Shown one piece after another: positions 28,513 to 37,247 of a DNA stretch of 64,000 nucleotides. The translations under genes and the position numbers were made by a program. The DNA comes from an uncultured Croceitalea sp. (GTDB lineage Bacteria; Bacteroidota; Bacteroidia; Flavobacteriales; Flavobacteriaceae), in NCBI GenBank assembly GCA_947494805.1, contig CANLWK010000010.1:1-64000 (forward strand). The letters run 5' to 3'. Position 1 is the first letter of the stretch, and each line of letters opens with the position of its first letter. The notes under the pieces were generated by a model. That model worked only from the letters and a program-made list of their open reading frames with translations, was not told where the DNA came from and searched no databases.

Positions 28513-28569
28513 ATGAAAACAATAATGGTAAATACTTGGTGGTGGAATAACTTACGTCGACATTCGTGA
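28513..28569 (+). CDS. trpL: trp operon leader peptide
   Basis: A short frame encodes MKTIMVNTWWWNNLRRHS, 18 residues, with three consecutive Trp codons (28537-28545). It lies between a consensus promoter and an intrinsic terminator in front of trpE, which is the arrangement of a ribosome-stalling attenuator. Stalling at the Trp codons would leave TCGTGA (28564-28569, including the stop codon) free to pair with TCACGA (28608-28613) in the terminator hairpin; completing translation would cover it. The ATG is at or only a few bases from the predicted transcription start, so the peptide may be translated from a leaderless mRNA. Confidence 0.82.
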   Translation: MKTIMVNTWWWNNLRRHS

Positions 28570-28596
28570 GCTAGTCCTATTCATCAATTCATATAA

Positions 28597-28629
28597 AAGG
28601 CTTGTCATCACGACAAGCCTTAATTTTTT
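28597..28629 (+). terminator. trp attenuator terminator
   Basis: Perfect 10-bp stem AAGGCTTGTC/GACAAGCCTT (28597-28606, 28612-28621) with loop ATCAC, followed by AATTTTTT, ends 13 bases before the trpE ATG. It can terminate transcription before the structural genes when tryptophan is plentiful. Confidence 0.88.
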
Positions 28630-28642
28630 GAACAAATTTGAA

Positions 28643-30040
28643 ATGAAATACCAATTACAGACCCATCACAAAAAAATACTCGCTGACACCATCACACCTG
28701 TAAGTGTCTATCTAAAAATAAGGGATAGGTTCCCTAACAGTATTCTACTGGAAAGTAGTGATTACCATGCCAACGACAATAGTTTTTCATATATCTGCTG
28801 TAACCCCATCGCATCTATAAAAGTTGAAAATGAACTTATTACAAAAATGTTTCCTGATGGCACCAAAGAAATTATAGAGATTAGTGAGAATATTGATGTT
28901 ACCAATGAAATTGATGCTTTCGGAAAACACTTTTCAGTTCAGGACCAAGACTTCAAGTTCATCACAAATGGTCTTTTTGGTTTTATGGCCTATGATGCGG
29001 TTCGTTATTTTGAAGATATCACCATTTCAAAAAAAGAGAACTCCATTGAGATCCCTGACATTTATTATGCCGTATACCAGAATATTATTGCCATAAACCA
29101 TTTTAAGAACGAAGCCTATCTGTTTGCACATTGTTATAATAGTGAAAACAACATCGCCCAGTTAGAACAAGTGCTGTCGGTTCGCAGTTTTGCCTCCTAC
29201 AACTTTACAAAAGAAGGAGCTGTGCAAACCAATTTAGAAGATGGCGCATTCAAAGAGCATGTTGCGCTTGCTAAAAAACACTGTCGGCGCGGTGATGTGT
29301 TCCAATTAGTTTTGTCACGTAGGTTTTCTCAAGGTTTTAAGGGTGATGAATTCAATGTCTATCGTGCATTGCGCTCCATTAACCCTTCGCCGTACCTTTT
29401 CTTTTTTGACTACGGAGATTTTAAAATTTTTGGCAGTTCCCCTGAAGCTCAATTGATAGTAAATGAGGGCAAAGCAGAAATTCACCCCATCGCCGGTACC
29501 TATAAACGAACAGGAAACGATGAGCAAGATGCCGAGTTGGCCAAAAAACTGGCCAAAGACGATAAAGAGAATAGCGAACATGTTATGCTGGTTGACCTTG
29601 CAAGAAACGACTTGAGCAGAAACGGCAATCTTGTCAATGTAGATACCTATCGTGAAGTACAGTACTTTTCACATGTTATCCACTTGGTTTCAAAAGTAAC
29701 AGGAATGAAAAAACCTGATATTTCAACGTTAAAAATTGTAGCGGATACTTTTCCGGCCGGAACGCTAAGTGGGGCACCAAAACATATGGCCATGCAATTG
29801 ATTGAAAAGTATGAGAGAACCAGCCGGGGCTATTATGGTGGTGCCATTGGTTTTATGGATTTCAAGGGCAATTTTAACCATGCCATTATGATTCGCACCT
29901 TTTTGAGCAAAAACCACACATTGCATTTTCAGGCTGGGGCCGGCTTGGTCGCCGCCTCAGATGCCAATGACGAACTGCAAGAAACCTACAACAAATTGGG
30001 GGCTTTGAACAAAGCATTAGAAATTGCTGAAACGATCTAA
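28643..30040 (+). CDS. trpE: Anthranilate synthase component I
   Basis: The 465-residue enzyme converts chorismate to anthranilate with ammonia from TrpG. The feedback-inhibition motif LLESS is present at residues 35-39, so tryptophan inhibition is likely. The chorismate-binding domain includes FQLVLSRRFSQGF, SPSPYLF-like NPSPYLFFFDYGDF, GSSPEAQLIV, PIAGTYKRTG, MLVDLARNDL and TFPAGTLSGAPKHMAM. The ATG at 28643 is chosen; an in-frame TTG at 28628 falls in the terminator T-run. It is the first structural gene of trpEGDCFBA. Confidence 0.97.
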   Translation: MKYQLQTHHKKILADTITPVSVYLKIRDRFPNSILLESSDYHANDNSFSYICCNPIASIKVENELITKMFPDGTKEIIEISENIDVTNEIDAFGKHFSVQDQDFKFITNGLFGFMAYDAVRYFEDITISKKENSIEIPDIYYAVYQNIIAINHFKNEAYLFAHCYNSENNIAQLEQVLSVRSFASYNFTKEGAVQTNLEDGAFKEHVALAKKHCRRGDVFQLVLSRRFSQGFKGDEFNVYRALRSINPSPYLFFFDYGDFKIFGSSPEAQLIVNEGKAEIHPIAGTYKRTGNDEQDAELAKKLAKDDKENSEHVMLVDLARNDLSRNGNLVNVDTYREVQYFSHVIHLVSKVTGMKKPDISTLKIVADTFPAGTLSGAPKHMAMQLIEKYERTSRGYYGGAIGFMDFKGNFNHAIMIRTFLSKNHTLHFQAGAGLVAASDANDELQETYNKLGALNKALEIAETI

Positions 30041-30044
30041 AGTG

Positions 30045-30629
30045 ATGAGAAAGATTTTAATGATAGACAATTACGATAGTTTCACTTTTAACTTGGTGCA
30101 CTATTTAGAGGACTTGAATTGCGAAGTGATTGTTAAACGAAACGATCAACTTAGCCTTGCAGAAGTTGCCGCTTTTGACGAAATTGTCTTATCTCCGGGA
30201 CCGGGCATACCTGATGAAGCAGGGCTTTTAAAGAAAATCATCGAAACCTATGGTCCAACAAAACGAATATTTGGTGTATGCTTGGGGCAACAGGCCATCG
30301 GTGAAGTCTATGGCGGTACTTTAATGAACTTAGATGAAGTATATCATGGTGTTGCAACCAAAATAAATGTCACTATAGATGACTACATTTTTAAAGGGCT
30401 ACCAAAACAAATAGAAGTAGGACGTTACCACTCTTGGGTGGTGAATACTGATCTACCGGAAGATTTGGAACCGACCGCTTTTGATGAAAACGGACAAATC
30501 ATGTCATTGCGACATAAACGGTATGATGTGCGTGGCGTGCAGTTTCACCCAGAATCAGTATTGACACCTAACGGGAAGCAGTTGTTAAAGAATTGGTTAA
30601 AGGGCAAAAGCCCAGTAATGAGTAGTTAG
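30045..30629 (+). CDS. trpG: Anthranilate synthase component II (glutamine amidotransferase)
   Basis: The 194-residue class I amidotransferase supplies ammonia to TrpE. The start is the ATG at 30045 (MRKILMIDNYDSFTFNL), 4 bases after the trpE stop; a longer in-frame start would overlap trpE and add non-conserved residues. The catalytic triad is Cys79 in FGVCLGQQ, His168 and Glu170 in VQFHPES. It is not fused to TrpD, unlike in enterobacteria. The same subunit may serve folate synthesis (PabA) in organisms with only one copy. Confidence 0.96.
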   Translation: MRKILMIDNYDSFTFNLVHYLEDLNCEVIVKRNDQLSLAEVAAFDEIVLSPGPGIPDEAGLLKKIIETYGPTKRIFGVCLGQQAIGEVYGGTLMNLDEVYHGVATKINVTIDDYIFKGLPKQIEVGRYHSWVVNTDLPEDLEPTAFDENGQIMSLRHKRYDVRGVQFHPESVLTPNGKQLLKNWLKGKSPVMSS

Positions 30630-30692
30630 AAATTAGTAATGAAATTGACGCATTTACTCAATACTAGTATCTAAAATCTAATAGCTAAAACA

Positions 30693-31688
30693 ATGAAAGA
30701 AACACTGAATAGACTGATCAACCATGAAATCCTTAAAAAAGAGGATGCCAAACAAATATTGGTCAATATTGCCAAAGGTGATTATAATACCAGTCAAATT
30801 GCAGCTTTTTTAACTGTTTACATGATGCGTAGTATTACCATTGAAGAACTGGAAGGTTTTAGAGATGCTCTGTTAGAGCTATGTCTAGCTATCGATTTAT
30901 CAGACTACAATCCCATTGATTTGTGCGGTACTGGTGGCGATGGCAAAGACACCTTTAACATCTCGACACTGGCGTCTTTTGTTACGGCTGGAGCCGGGGT
31001 CAAAGTGACCAAACACGGTAACTACGGTGTTTCCTCTAAATGCGGAAGTAGTAACGTAATGGAATTTTTGGGCATTAAGTTCAGTAATGATGCCAGTTTT
31101 CTCAAAAAATCGATTGATCAAGCAGGCATCTGCGTATTGCACGCACCGCTCTTCCATCCTGCCATGAAAAATGTAGCTCCGATACGTCGCGAGCTTGCTG
31201 TTAAAACATTTTTCAATATGTTGGGACCTATGGTGAATCCCGCCTTTCCAAAAAATCAAATGGTAGGCGTATTCAACCTTGAGTTGGCTAGAATGTACGG
31301 CTACCTTTACCAAAATACCGATAAAAACTTTACTGTATTACATGCATTGGATGGGTATGATGAAATCAGTCTGACGGGTGCCACAAAAACCATCTCAAAT
31401 GGCTCTGAGGGTATTTTGGAACCAACCGATTTCGGAATTTCGAAAGTTGCGGAAGACGAAATTGTAGGTGGAGATGATGTCGCTGCCTCCGCACAGATTT
31501 TTATGAATGTTTTAAATGGAAAAGGTACCGAAGCACAGAACAATGTGGTCTGCGCAAATGCAGGTGTCGCTATTGCAACTGTCGAAAACAGTTCACCAAA
31601 AGAGGGTTTTGAAAAAGCTCAAATATCGTTATTAAGTGGAAAAGGATTGAAAGCCTTGAAAAAACTGCAAGAACTGAGTAAGGATTAA
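30693..31688 (+). CDS. trpD: Anthranilate phosphoribosyltransferase
   Basis: The 331-residue enzyme joins anthranilate to PRPP. The PRPP loop DLCGTGGDGKDTFNIST (near residue 77), KHGNYGVSSKCGSSNVME and the anthranilate-site region with RRELAVKTFFNMLGPMVNP are all present. It is a separate gene, 63 bases after trpG; the spacer shows no hairpin. Length is standard. Confidence 0.97.
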   Translation: MKETLNRLINHEILKKEDAKQILVNIAKGDYNTSQIAAFLTVYMMRSITIEELEGFRDALLELCLAIDLSDYNPIDLCGTGGDGKDTFNISTLASFVTAGAGVKVTKHGNYGVSSKCGSSNVMEFLGIKFSNDASFLKKSIDQAGICVLHAPLFHPAMKNVAPIRRELAVKTFFNMLGPMVNPAFPKNQMVGVFNLELARMYGYLYQNTDKNFTVLHALDGYDEISLTGATKTISNGSEGILEPTDFGISKVAEDEIVGGDDVAASAQIFMNVLNGKGTEAQNNVVCANAGVAIATVENSSPKEGFEKAQISLLSGKGLKALKKLQELSKD

Positions 31689-31767
31689 AACGTATTGGCG
31701 AAGTATTAAACTAGCTATTTTGTAAATGAATAGATTTCCATCAAAACGGAAATGATTAAGGACGACA

Positions 31768-32553
31768 ATGAATATACTCAATAGAATTATATCCGATAAA
31801 AAAAGGGAAGTTGATTTAAAAAAATCGATTGTTCCTGCCTCACAATTAGAAAGGTCCATTCTGTTTGAACGTGAAGGTAGTTCTTTGGCAATAGCTTTAA
31901 AAAATAGCACAACAGGAATCATTGCCGAACATAAGCGACGTTCCCCTTCCAAAAACTCCATTAATCAAAACACCAATGTTGGGCAAGTTGCAATGGGGTA
32001 TCAGATGGCCGAAGCTTGTGGAATGAGCGTCTTGACCGATATCAAGTATTTCGGTGGCTCATTAGAAGATTTGTTGCTTGCAAGGGCTTCGGTAGAAATG
32101 CCATTATTGCGAAAAGAATTTATTATTGATGAGTACCAACTCATTGAAGCAAAAGCCTATGGTGCTGATGTAATCTTATTGATAGCAGCAGCATTGACCA
32201 GAACAGAGATTACGGCACTATCTGAGTTGGCCAAAAGTTTAGGGCTTGATGTGCTGTTAGAAGTTCACAATGAAGAAGAGCTTCATAAATCAATAATGCC
32301 AAGCCTAGATATGTTGGGGGTCAACAATAGAAACTTGAAAACCTTTGAAGTTAGTTTAGAGACCAGTAAAACATTATCACACCGTATTCCCGATGATTTT
32401 GTGAAAGTCTCAGAAAGTGGTATCAGTTCGGTAGAAGCGATATTAGAACTACAGTCATATGGTTACAAAGGTTTTTTAATAGGGGAAAATTTTATGAAAA
32501 CCGATAATCCTGGTATAAGTGCCAAAACCTTCATTGAACAGTTAAAGGCTTAA
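31768..32553 (+). CDS. trpC: Indole-3-glycerol phosphate synthase
   Basis: The 261-residue TIM-barrel enzyme closes the indole ring. Signatures are GIIAEHKRRSPSK (catalytic Lys after beta-1), VLTDIKYFGGSLEDL, LLRKEFIIDEYQLIEAKAYG with the catalytic Lys, LLEVHNEEEL, MLGVNNRNLKTFEV and KVSESGISS. It is monofunctional, not fused with TrpF. A 79-base spacer follows trpD. Confidence 0.97.
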   Translation: MNILNRIISDKKREVDLKKSIVPASQLERSILFEREGSSLAIALKNSTTGIIAEHKRRSPSKNSINQNTNVGQVAMGYQMAEACGMSVLTDIKYFGGSLEDLLLARASVEMPLLRKEFIIDEYQLIEAKAYGADVILLIAAALTRTEITALSELAKSLGLDVLLEVHNEEELHKSIMPSLDMLGVNNRNLKTFEVSLETSKTLSHRIPDDFVKVSESGISSVEAILELQSYGYKGFLIGENFMKTDNPGISAKTFIEQLKA

Positions 32554-32617
32554 TCGTATTTCAAGTGGTTTCGAAGGTTTAAAATAATATAAGAAAAGGT
32601 AATAACCGAAACGAGTA

Positions 32618-33295
32618 ATGAAATTAAAAGTTTGCGGCATGAAGTATAATCCCAAGGAAGTTGCAGCATTGCAACCTGACTATCTGGGCTTTATATTTTG
32701 GGAGCGGTCCAAACGTTTTTTTGAAGGACAATTACCACAATTGCCCGAGCAAACAAAAAAGGTTGGGGTATTTGTTGATGCCACAATATCCGATGTTCTT
32801 GAAAAAATCAAGGTATATCATTTAGATGCAGTGCAACTGCATGGTAGCGAAAGTGTTACATATTGTCACGAGCTAAAAGAAATCATATCAAAAACAAAAG
32901 CTACTTCCAATCATAAGTCCTCAATTGGACTTGCTACAACAAAGATTGGTCTGATAAAGGTGTTTTCCATCAAAAATGAGTTTGATTTTTCTGTCTTGGC
33001 CCCTTATGAAGCGGTTTGTGATTATTTTTTGTTCGATACTAAAGGAAAACTGCCCGGTGGAAACGGTTATACTTTTGATTGGTCTGTTTTGAAAAACTAT
33101 CCATCAACAAAACCTTATTTTTTGAGTGGGGGAATTGGCCCTGAGAATACCGATGAGCTTTTGGATTTTTTGGATAGCCCTGCAGCCAAGTATTGTCATG
33201 CCATCGATGTGAACAGTCGGTTTGAATCTGAACCTGGGCTAAAGAACATCGAAGCCTTAGAAGAATTTAAAAAAACATTGATTACCGATTACTGA
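32618..33295 (+). CDS. trpF: Phosphoribosylanthranilate isomerase
   Basis: The 225-residue TIM-barrel enzyme performs the Amadori rearrangement of phosphoribosylanthranilate. KVCGMKYNPKEV has the catalytic Cys, GFIFWERSKRF and VGVFVDATISDV follow, AVQLHGSE is conserved, and FDTKGKLPGGNGYTFDW contains the catalytic Asp and the phosphate-binding turn, then FLSGGIGPEN. The segment after HGSE (SKTKATSNHKSSIGLATT) is longer and more polar than in many homologs, a likely loop insertion. Confidence 0.96.
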   Translation: MKLKVCGMKYNPKEVAALQPDYLGFIFWERSKRFFEGQLPQLPEQTKKVGVFVDATISDVLEKIKVYHLDAVQLHGSESVTYCHELKEIISKTKATSNHKSSIGLATTKIGLIKVFSIKNEFDFSVLAPYEAVCDYFLFDTKGKLPGGNGYTFDWSVLKNYPSTKPYFLSGGIGPENTDELLDFLDSPAAKYCHAIDVNSRFESEPGLKNIEALEEFKKTLITDY

Positions 33296-33304
33296 AAACA
33301 AAAA

Positions 33305-34510
33305 ATGGAAAAAGAAGAAAGACTTGTTGGGGGATATCATGCTGACCAAAAAGGCCATTACGGGGAGTTTGGTGGTGCCTTTATACCTGAAATGTTATAC
33401 CCAAACGTTGAAGAATTACGACGCAATTATCTCGATATCATGTATGAGGATTCTTTTCAACAAGAATTCCATCAACTCTTGAAAGATTATGTGGGGCGTC
33501 CCTCTCCGTTATATTTTGCCAAAAGATTATCAGAAAAGCACAATACCAAGGTGTACCTCAAACGTGAGGACCTTAACCATACTGGAGCGCACAAGGTCAA
33601 TAATACCATTGGTCAGATATTGATGGCGAAGAAATTGGGCAAGACCCGAATAATTGCTGAAACCGGTGCTGGGCAACACGGTGTTGCAACGGCAACTGTC
33701 TGTGCCTTAATGGGCATGCAATGCATTGTTTACATGGGTCAAGTGGACATTGCGCGACAAGCACCAAATGTAGCCCGAATGAAAATGTTAGGGGCCGAAG
33801 TCCGTCCCGCACTTTCAGGCAGCCGTACTTTAAAAGACGCCACAAATGAAGCCATCCGTGATTGGATCAATAATCCTGTGGACACTCATTATATTATCGG
33901 TTCCGCAATTGGGCCACACCCCTACCCTGATATGGTAACACGATTTCAATCGGTCATATCAGAAGAAATTAAGTGGCAATTAAAAGAAAAAGAAGGGCGT
34001 GAAAATCCAGATTATGTCGTGGCCTGCATTGGTGGTGGCAGTAATGCTGCTGGCACATACCATCATTTTTTGAATGAACCGGAAGTTGGAATTATCGCCG
34101 TTGAAGCCGCAGGAAAAGGAGTTGATACTGGCGAAAGTGCTGCCACCTCTGCCCTAGGCAAGATCGGCATCATACATGGCTGTAAAACCATGCTGATGCA
34201 AACAAAGGACGGACAGATAACAGAGCCATATTCCATTTCAGCGGGATTGGATTATCCTGGTGTCGGGCCGATGCATTCGCATTTGTACAAATCAGGCCGG
34301 GCTGAATTCTACTCTGCAACAGACGACGAGGCCATGACAGCAGGGCTCGAGCTTTCCCAGTTAGAAGGAATCATTCCGGCAATTGAAACTGGACATGCAT
34401 TTGCCATTTTTCAGCATAAAACGTTCAAGCCAGAAGATGTGGTCGTCATAAGCTTGTCAGGTCGTGGCGATAAAGACCTACAGACCTATATTGATTATTT
34501 TAAACTTTAG
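33305..34510 (+). CDS. trpB: Tryptophan synthase beta subunit
   Basis: The 401-residue PLP enzyme condenses indole with serine. The PLP lysine is Lys97 in LNHTGAHKVNNTIGQ; the substrate loop AETGAGQHGVATATVCALMG and the phosphate-binding CIGGGSNAAG follow, with ISAGLDYPGVGPMHSHL near the C-terminus. This is the standard TrpB1 type that pairs with TrpA. It begins 9 bases after trpF. Confidence 0.98.
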   Translation: MEKEERLVGGYHADQKGHYGEFGGAFIPEMLYPNVEELRRNYLDIMYEDSFQQEFHQLLKDYVGRPSPLYFAKRLSEKHNTKVYLKREDLNHTGAHKVNNTIGQILMAKKLGKTRIIAETGAGQHGVATATVCALMGMQCIVYMGQVDIARQAPNVARMKMLGAEVRPALSGSRTLKDATNEAIRDWINNPVDTHYIIGSAIGPHPYPDMVTRFQSVISEEIKWQLKEKEGRENPDYVVACIGGGSNAAGTYHHFLNEPEVGIIAVEAAGKGVDTGESAATSALGKIGIIHGCKTMLMQTKDGQITEPYSISAGLDYPGVGPMHSHLYKSGRAEFYSATDDEAMTAGLELSQLEGIIPAIETGHAFAIFQHKTFKPEDVVVISLSGRGDKDLQTYIDYFKL

Positions 34511-34603
34511 ACAAAAGATATAAGATTTGAGATGTTTGTTGTAAGAATGAGCGTAAAGCTGTAACCGAATACTAAACACTCAAAACTGTGACTACTGACT
34601 ACT

Positions 34604-35365
34604 ATGAATAGAATCAACAAAAAAATGCAAGAGGATAAAAAGCTCCTCTCCATTTATTTTACAGCGGGTTACCCCAGTTTAAACGATACTGTAAAAATCA
34701 TACAAGACCTTGAGGCAAATGGAATTGATATGATTGAAATAGGATTACCTTTTAGTGACCCTCTAGCTGATGGGCCAACGATCCAAGATAGCTCCACAAC
34801 TGCCCTAAAAAACGGTATGACCACTGAAATACTTTTTGAGCAGCTCAAAGGTATTCGTAAAACGGTAAGCATTCCCCTGATCGTCATGGGTTATTTCAAC
34901 CCAATGTTACAATACGGTGTAGAAGCGTTTTGCGCCAAATGCCATGAAATCGGTATCGACGGTATTATTATGCCTGACCTCCCGCTTGACGTTTATCAAG
35001 AAGATTATGAAACTATTTTTAAAAAGTACGGTTTACTGAATATCTTTTTGATCACCCCTCAAACAAGCGAAGAACGTATTCGTCAGTTAGACGCTGCATC
35101 TGATGGTTTTATCTACATGGTGAGTTCAGCCAGTGTTACCGGTTCAAAATCGGGCTTCGGCACGGCACAAGAGTCCTACTTTGCCCGCATTGCCGGTCTA
35201 AAGCTTGCCAACCCTCAAATCGTTGGCTTCGGTATCAAAGACAAAGAAACCTTTCAGCAAGCCATAAAATCAGCAAAAGGAGCTATTATCGGTTCTGCGT
35301 TTATCAAATATTTGACCGCAAATGGGGTACAAAGCATTGGTGATTTTGTTTCAAGAATTCGTTAA
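34604..35365 (+). CDS. trpA: Tryptophan synthase alpha subunit
   Basis: The 253-residue TIM-barrel subunit cleaves indole-3-glycerol phosphate and channels indole to TrpB. The catalytic residues Glu45 (MIEIGLPFSDP) and Asp56 (LADGPTIQ) are present, as is the SSASVTGSKSGFG loop. It is the last gene of the operon. The convergent SusD-like gene ends 23 bases away; an imperfect inverted repeat there may act as the shared terminator. Confidence 0.97.
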   Translation: MNRINKKMQEDKKLLSIYFTAGYPSLNDTVKIIQDLEANGIDMIEIGLPFSDPLADGPTIQDSSTTALKNGMTTEILFEQLKGIRKTVSIPLIVMGYFNPMLQYGVEAFCAKCHEIGIDGIIMPDLPLDVYQEDYETIFKKYGLLNIFLITPQTSEERIRQLDAASDGFIYMVSSASVTGSKSGFGTAQESYFARIAGLKLANPQIVGFGIKDKETFQQAIKSAKGAIIGSAFIKYLTANGVQSIGDFVSRIR

Positions 35366-35395
35366 TAGAGCCAATGATTCTTATCGCTCTAATAA
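35362..35395. terminator. Weak inverted repeat between trpA and the SusD-like gene
   Basis: TTAATAGAGC (35362-35371) and GCTCTAATAA (35386-35395) can pair with one mismatch around a 14-base loop, overlapping both stop regions of the convergent genes. No T-run follows on either strand, so terminator function is uncertain. Confidence 0.3.
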
Positions 35396-37149
35396 CCAGG
35401 GTTTTGAACAACATTTGGGTTTGAATTTATTTCACTTTGAGGTATGGGCCAAATGTACTCATGTGATTCGAATTGCTTGGAGAAACCTGGGTTCTGAGCG
35501 TTGAAGTCTGAAATTACTGATTCCAACAAACTATTTCGTATCAGGTCATCCTTCCAAGAGCCTTCAAAACATAGTTCCAATTTGCGCTGCCTTAAAATCT
35601 CAAGTAGAAAATCGTTTTGAGATAACCCCATGGGCAACTGGTGTGAAGAGCCTGAACGTTGAATAATCTGATTGACCAAATCATATGCCCTCGTTGTTGG
35701 GCCATTGACCGCATTCTCGGCCTCTGCCATCATTAAAAGTACATCAGCGTATCTTAAAAATGGAAAATCTTCTGAAGAACTGCTCCTACTTGGCATTATG
35801 GATAGATCGCTAATATACTTCAGTGGACGCCAGTTTGTTGGATCTGTTTCTTCAACTTCATTACTTGCCTCAACAGAAAAAGAAGCAATGTTGTTTTGAA
35901 ACCGTTGGTCATCAATATTCAACGGGAATATAACGGGGCTTTGATAGTCGCCAGGGTTATTAAAGTAGAGTTTTACGAATTCTGGATCTAGCAGTAGATT
36001 ATCCTCTAAGGCATAGCCCAAAGGACCCCAAAAGACTCCAGTATTTCCACCTTTGCCTTCTTCACTACCGTCAAAATCGATTGTAAAAATAACTTCTGAA
36101 TTTGATTGTTCGTTATCAACATTAAAAACCGATGCGTAATCCGTCTCTAAAGAATAAACATCCAATAATCCTTCAAATTGTTGCAAGGCCATCACATACT
36201 TTTCAGAATCAAAAGTTGGAAAACCAGCTAAATACAAATAAAATTTACCCAGTAATGCAGAAGCAGCATTTGCCGAAGCTTTCGTATTAGATTGCGTATT
36301 TGATAGATTGGCTTGAGCAAACTCCAAATCCTCTTCTATTATAATTAATGTTCCTTCCCTGTTCTGCAAGAGTGGGTTATCAATCTCAGTATTGGTCACC
36401 AAAACCGGGTTACCATATAGCTTCACCAAATTGAAATAGACCAATGCCCTAAAAAACCTCAATTCAGCTTGAAGTTCCGTTTCTGTTTTTCCAGATTCAG
36501 AAACATAATCTGAGTTGGCAATCGCCTCTAAGCCTAGGTTTGAATTTCTAATCAACTGGTAATGCGCGGCCCAAGATTCAACAACATATTGGTTCGAAGG
36601 TTGAACATTGTACCTATCTAAATCCTGTAAAGGTCCAAAACTAGAGTTATTGACAAAGGCCAAATCTGCACCGATATCTCCCCAATACAAAGAATAACCC
36701 CCAATGTCAAACAAAAAGGCGGTAGCCAACCTTCTATAAGAATCATTTAAAAGAAGGTCAATATCCAATGGCAATTCTTCTATAGGCTTTGGACCTTCAA
36801 GAAGAATGTACTCCACTTGTTTAGTTCCACCTTCCTGAACTTCAACACCATCTATTTCAATAACTTGATCTTGCAATGCGTTATTTGAATTCGGTGACAG
36901 CTCTATTTGAACCTTATAGGTACCTACTTCAATATCTTGAAATATAGCGACACCTGTTGCATCAGTTGTCAATGACCTTGTCACTGGTGTCGTAGTTACC
37001 TTGGCATCTGATTCGCCCGCACCCTCAGAAGTTATCACCCTAACCAACAGGTTTCCTACAGATACATTTTCAGTATCATCACTTTGGTCACAACCAACAA
37101 AAAATATTAAACCAATTAGAGCAGATAAAATTCGGAGTATTGTTTTCAT
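35389..37149 (-). CDS. SusD/RagB-like lipoprotein with N-terminal carboxypeptidase-regulatory-like domain
   Basis: The 586-residue product (start ATG 37149, giving a clean lipoprotein signal with FFVGCDQSDD, Cys20) is a SusD-type nutrient-binding lid. Its SusD fold shows VESWAAHYQLIRNSNLGLEA, TELQAELRFFRALVYFNLVK, FLRYADVLLMMAEAENAV and the typical C-terminus IWPIPQSEINSNPN. Unusually, residues 28-110 form an extra beta domain (GNLLVRVITSEGAGESDAKV through TGVAIFQDIEVGTYKVQIEL) resembling the carboxypeptidase regulatory-like domain usually found at the N-terminus of SusC. No susC is adjacent. The acidic residues after Cys20 fit the surface-lipoprotein export signal of flavobacteria. Confidence 0.88.
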   Translation of the reverse strand: MKTILRILSALIGLIFFVGCDQSDDTENVSVGNLLVRVITSEGAGESDAKVTTTPVTRSLTTDATGVAIFQDIEVGTYKVQIELSPNSNNALQDQVIEIDGVEVQEGGTKQVEYILLEGPKPIEELPLDIDLLLNDSYRRLATAFLFDIGGYSLYWGDIGADLAFVNNSSFGPLQDLDRYNVQPSNQYVVESWAAHYQLIRNSNLGLEAIANSDYVSESGKTETELQAELRFFRALVYFNLVKLYGNPVLVTNTEIDNPLLQNREGTLIIIEEDLEFAQANLSNTQSNTKASANAASALLGKFYLYLAGFPTFDSEKYVMALQQFEGLLDVYSLETDYASVFNVDNEQSNSEVIFTIDFDGSEEGKGGNTGVFWGPLGYALEDNLLLDPEFVKLYFNNPGDYQSPVIFPLNIDDQRFQNNIASFSVEASNEVEETDPTNWRPLKYISDLSIMPSRSSSSEDFPFLRYADVLLMMAEAENAVNGPTTRAYDLVNQIIQRSGSSHQLPMGLSQNDFLLEILRQRKLELCFEGSWKDDLIRNSLLESVISDFNAQNPGFSKQFESHEYIWPIPQSEINSNPNVVQNPGY

Positions 37150-37247
37150 AAATTCAATTTGGGTCAGCGTTATTAAAAGTAACTTATTATTCTTACCAAA
37201 ATTGCACTTTATGATGGTAAATTTTAAGATATTTAAACAAAAAAACA

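Noticed and set aside
28628-28642. TTG start of trpE
   Set aside because: It lies in the T-run of the attenuator terminator, and the ATG at 28643 matches the family start.
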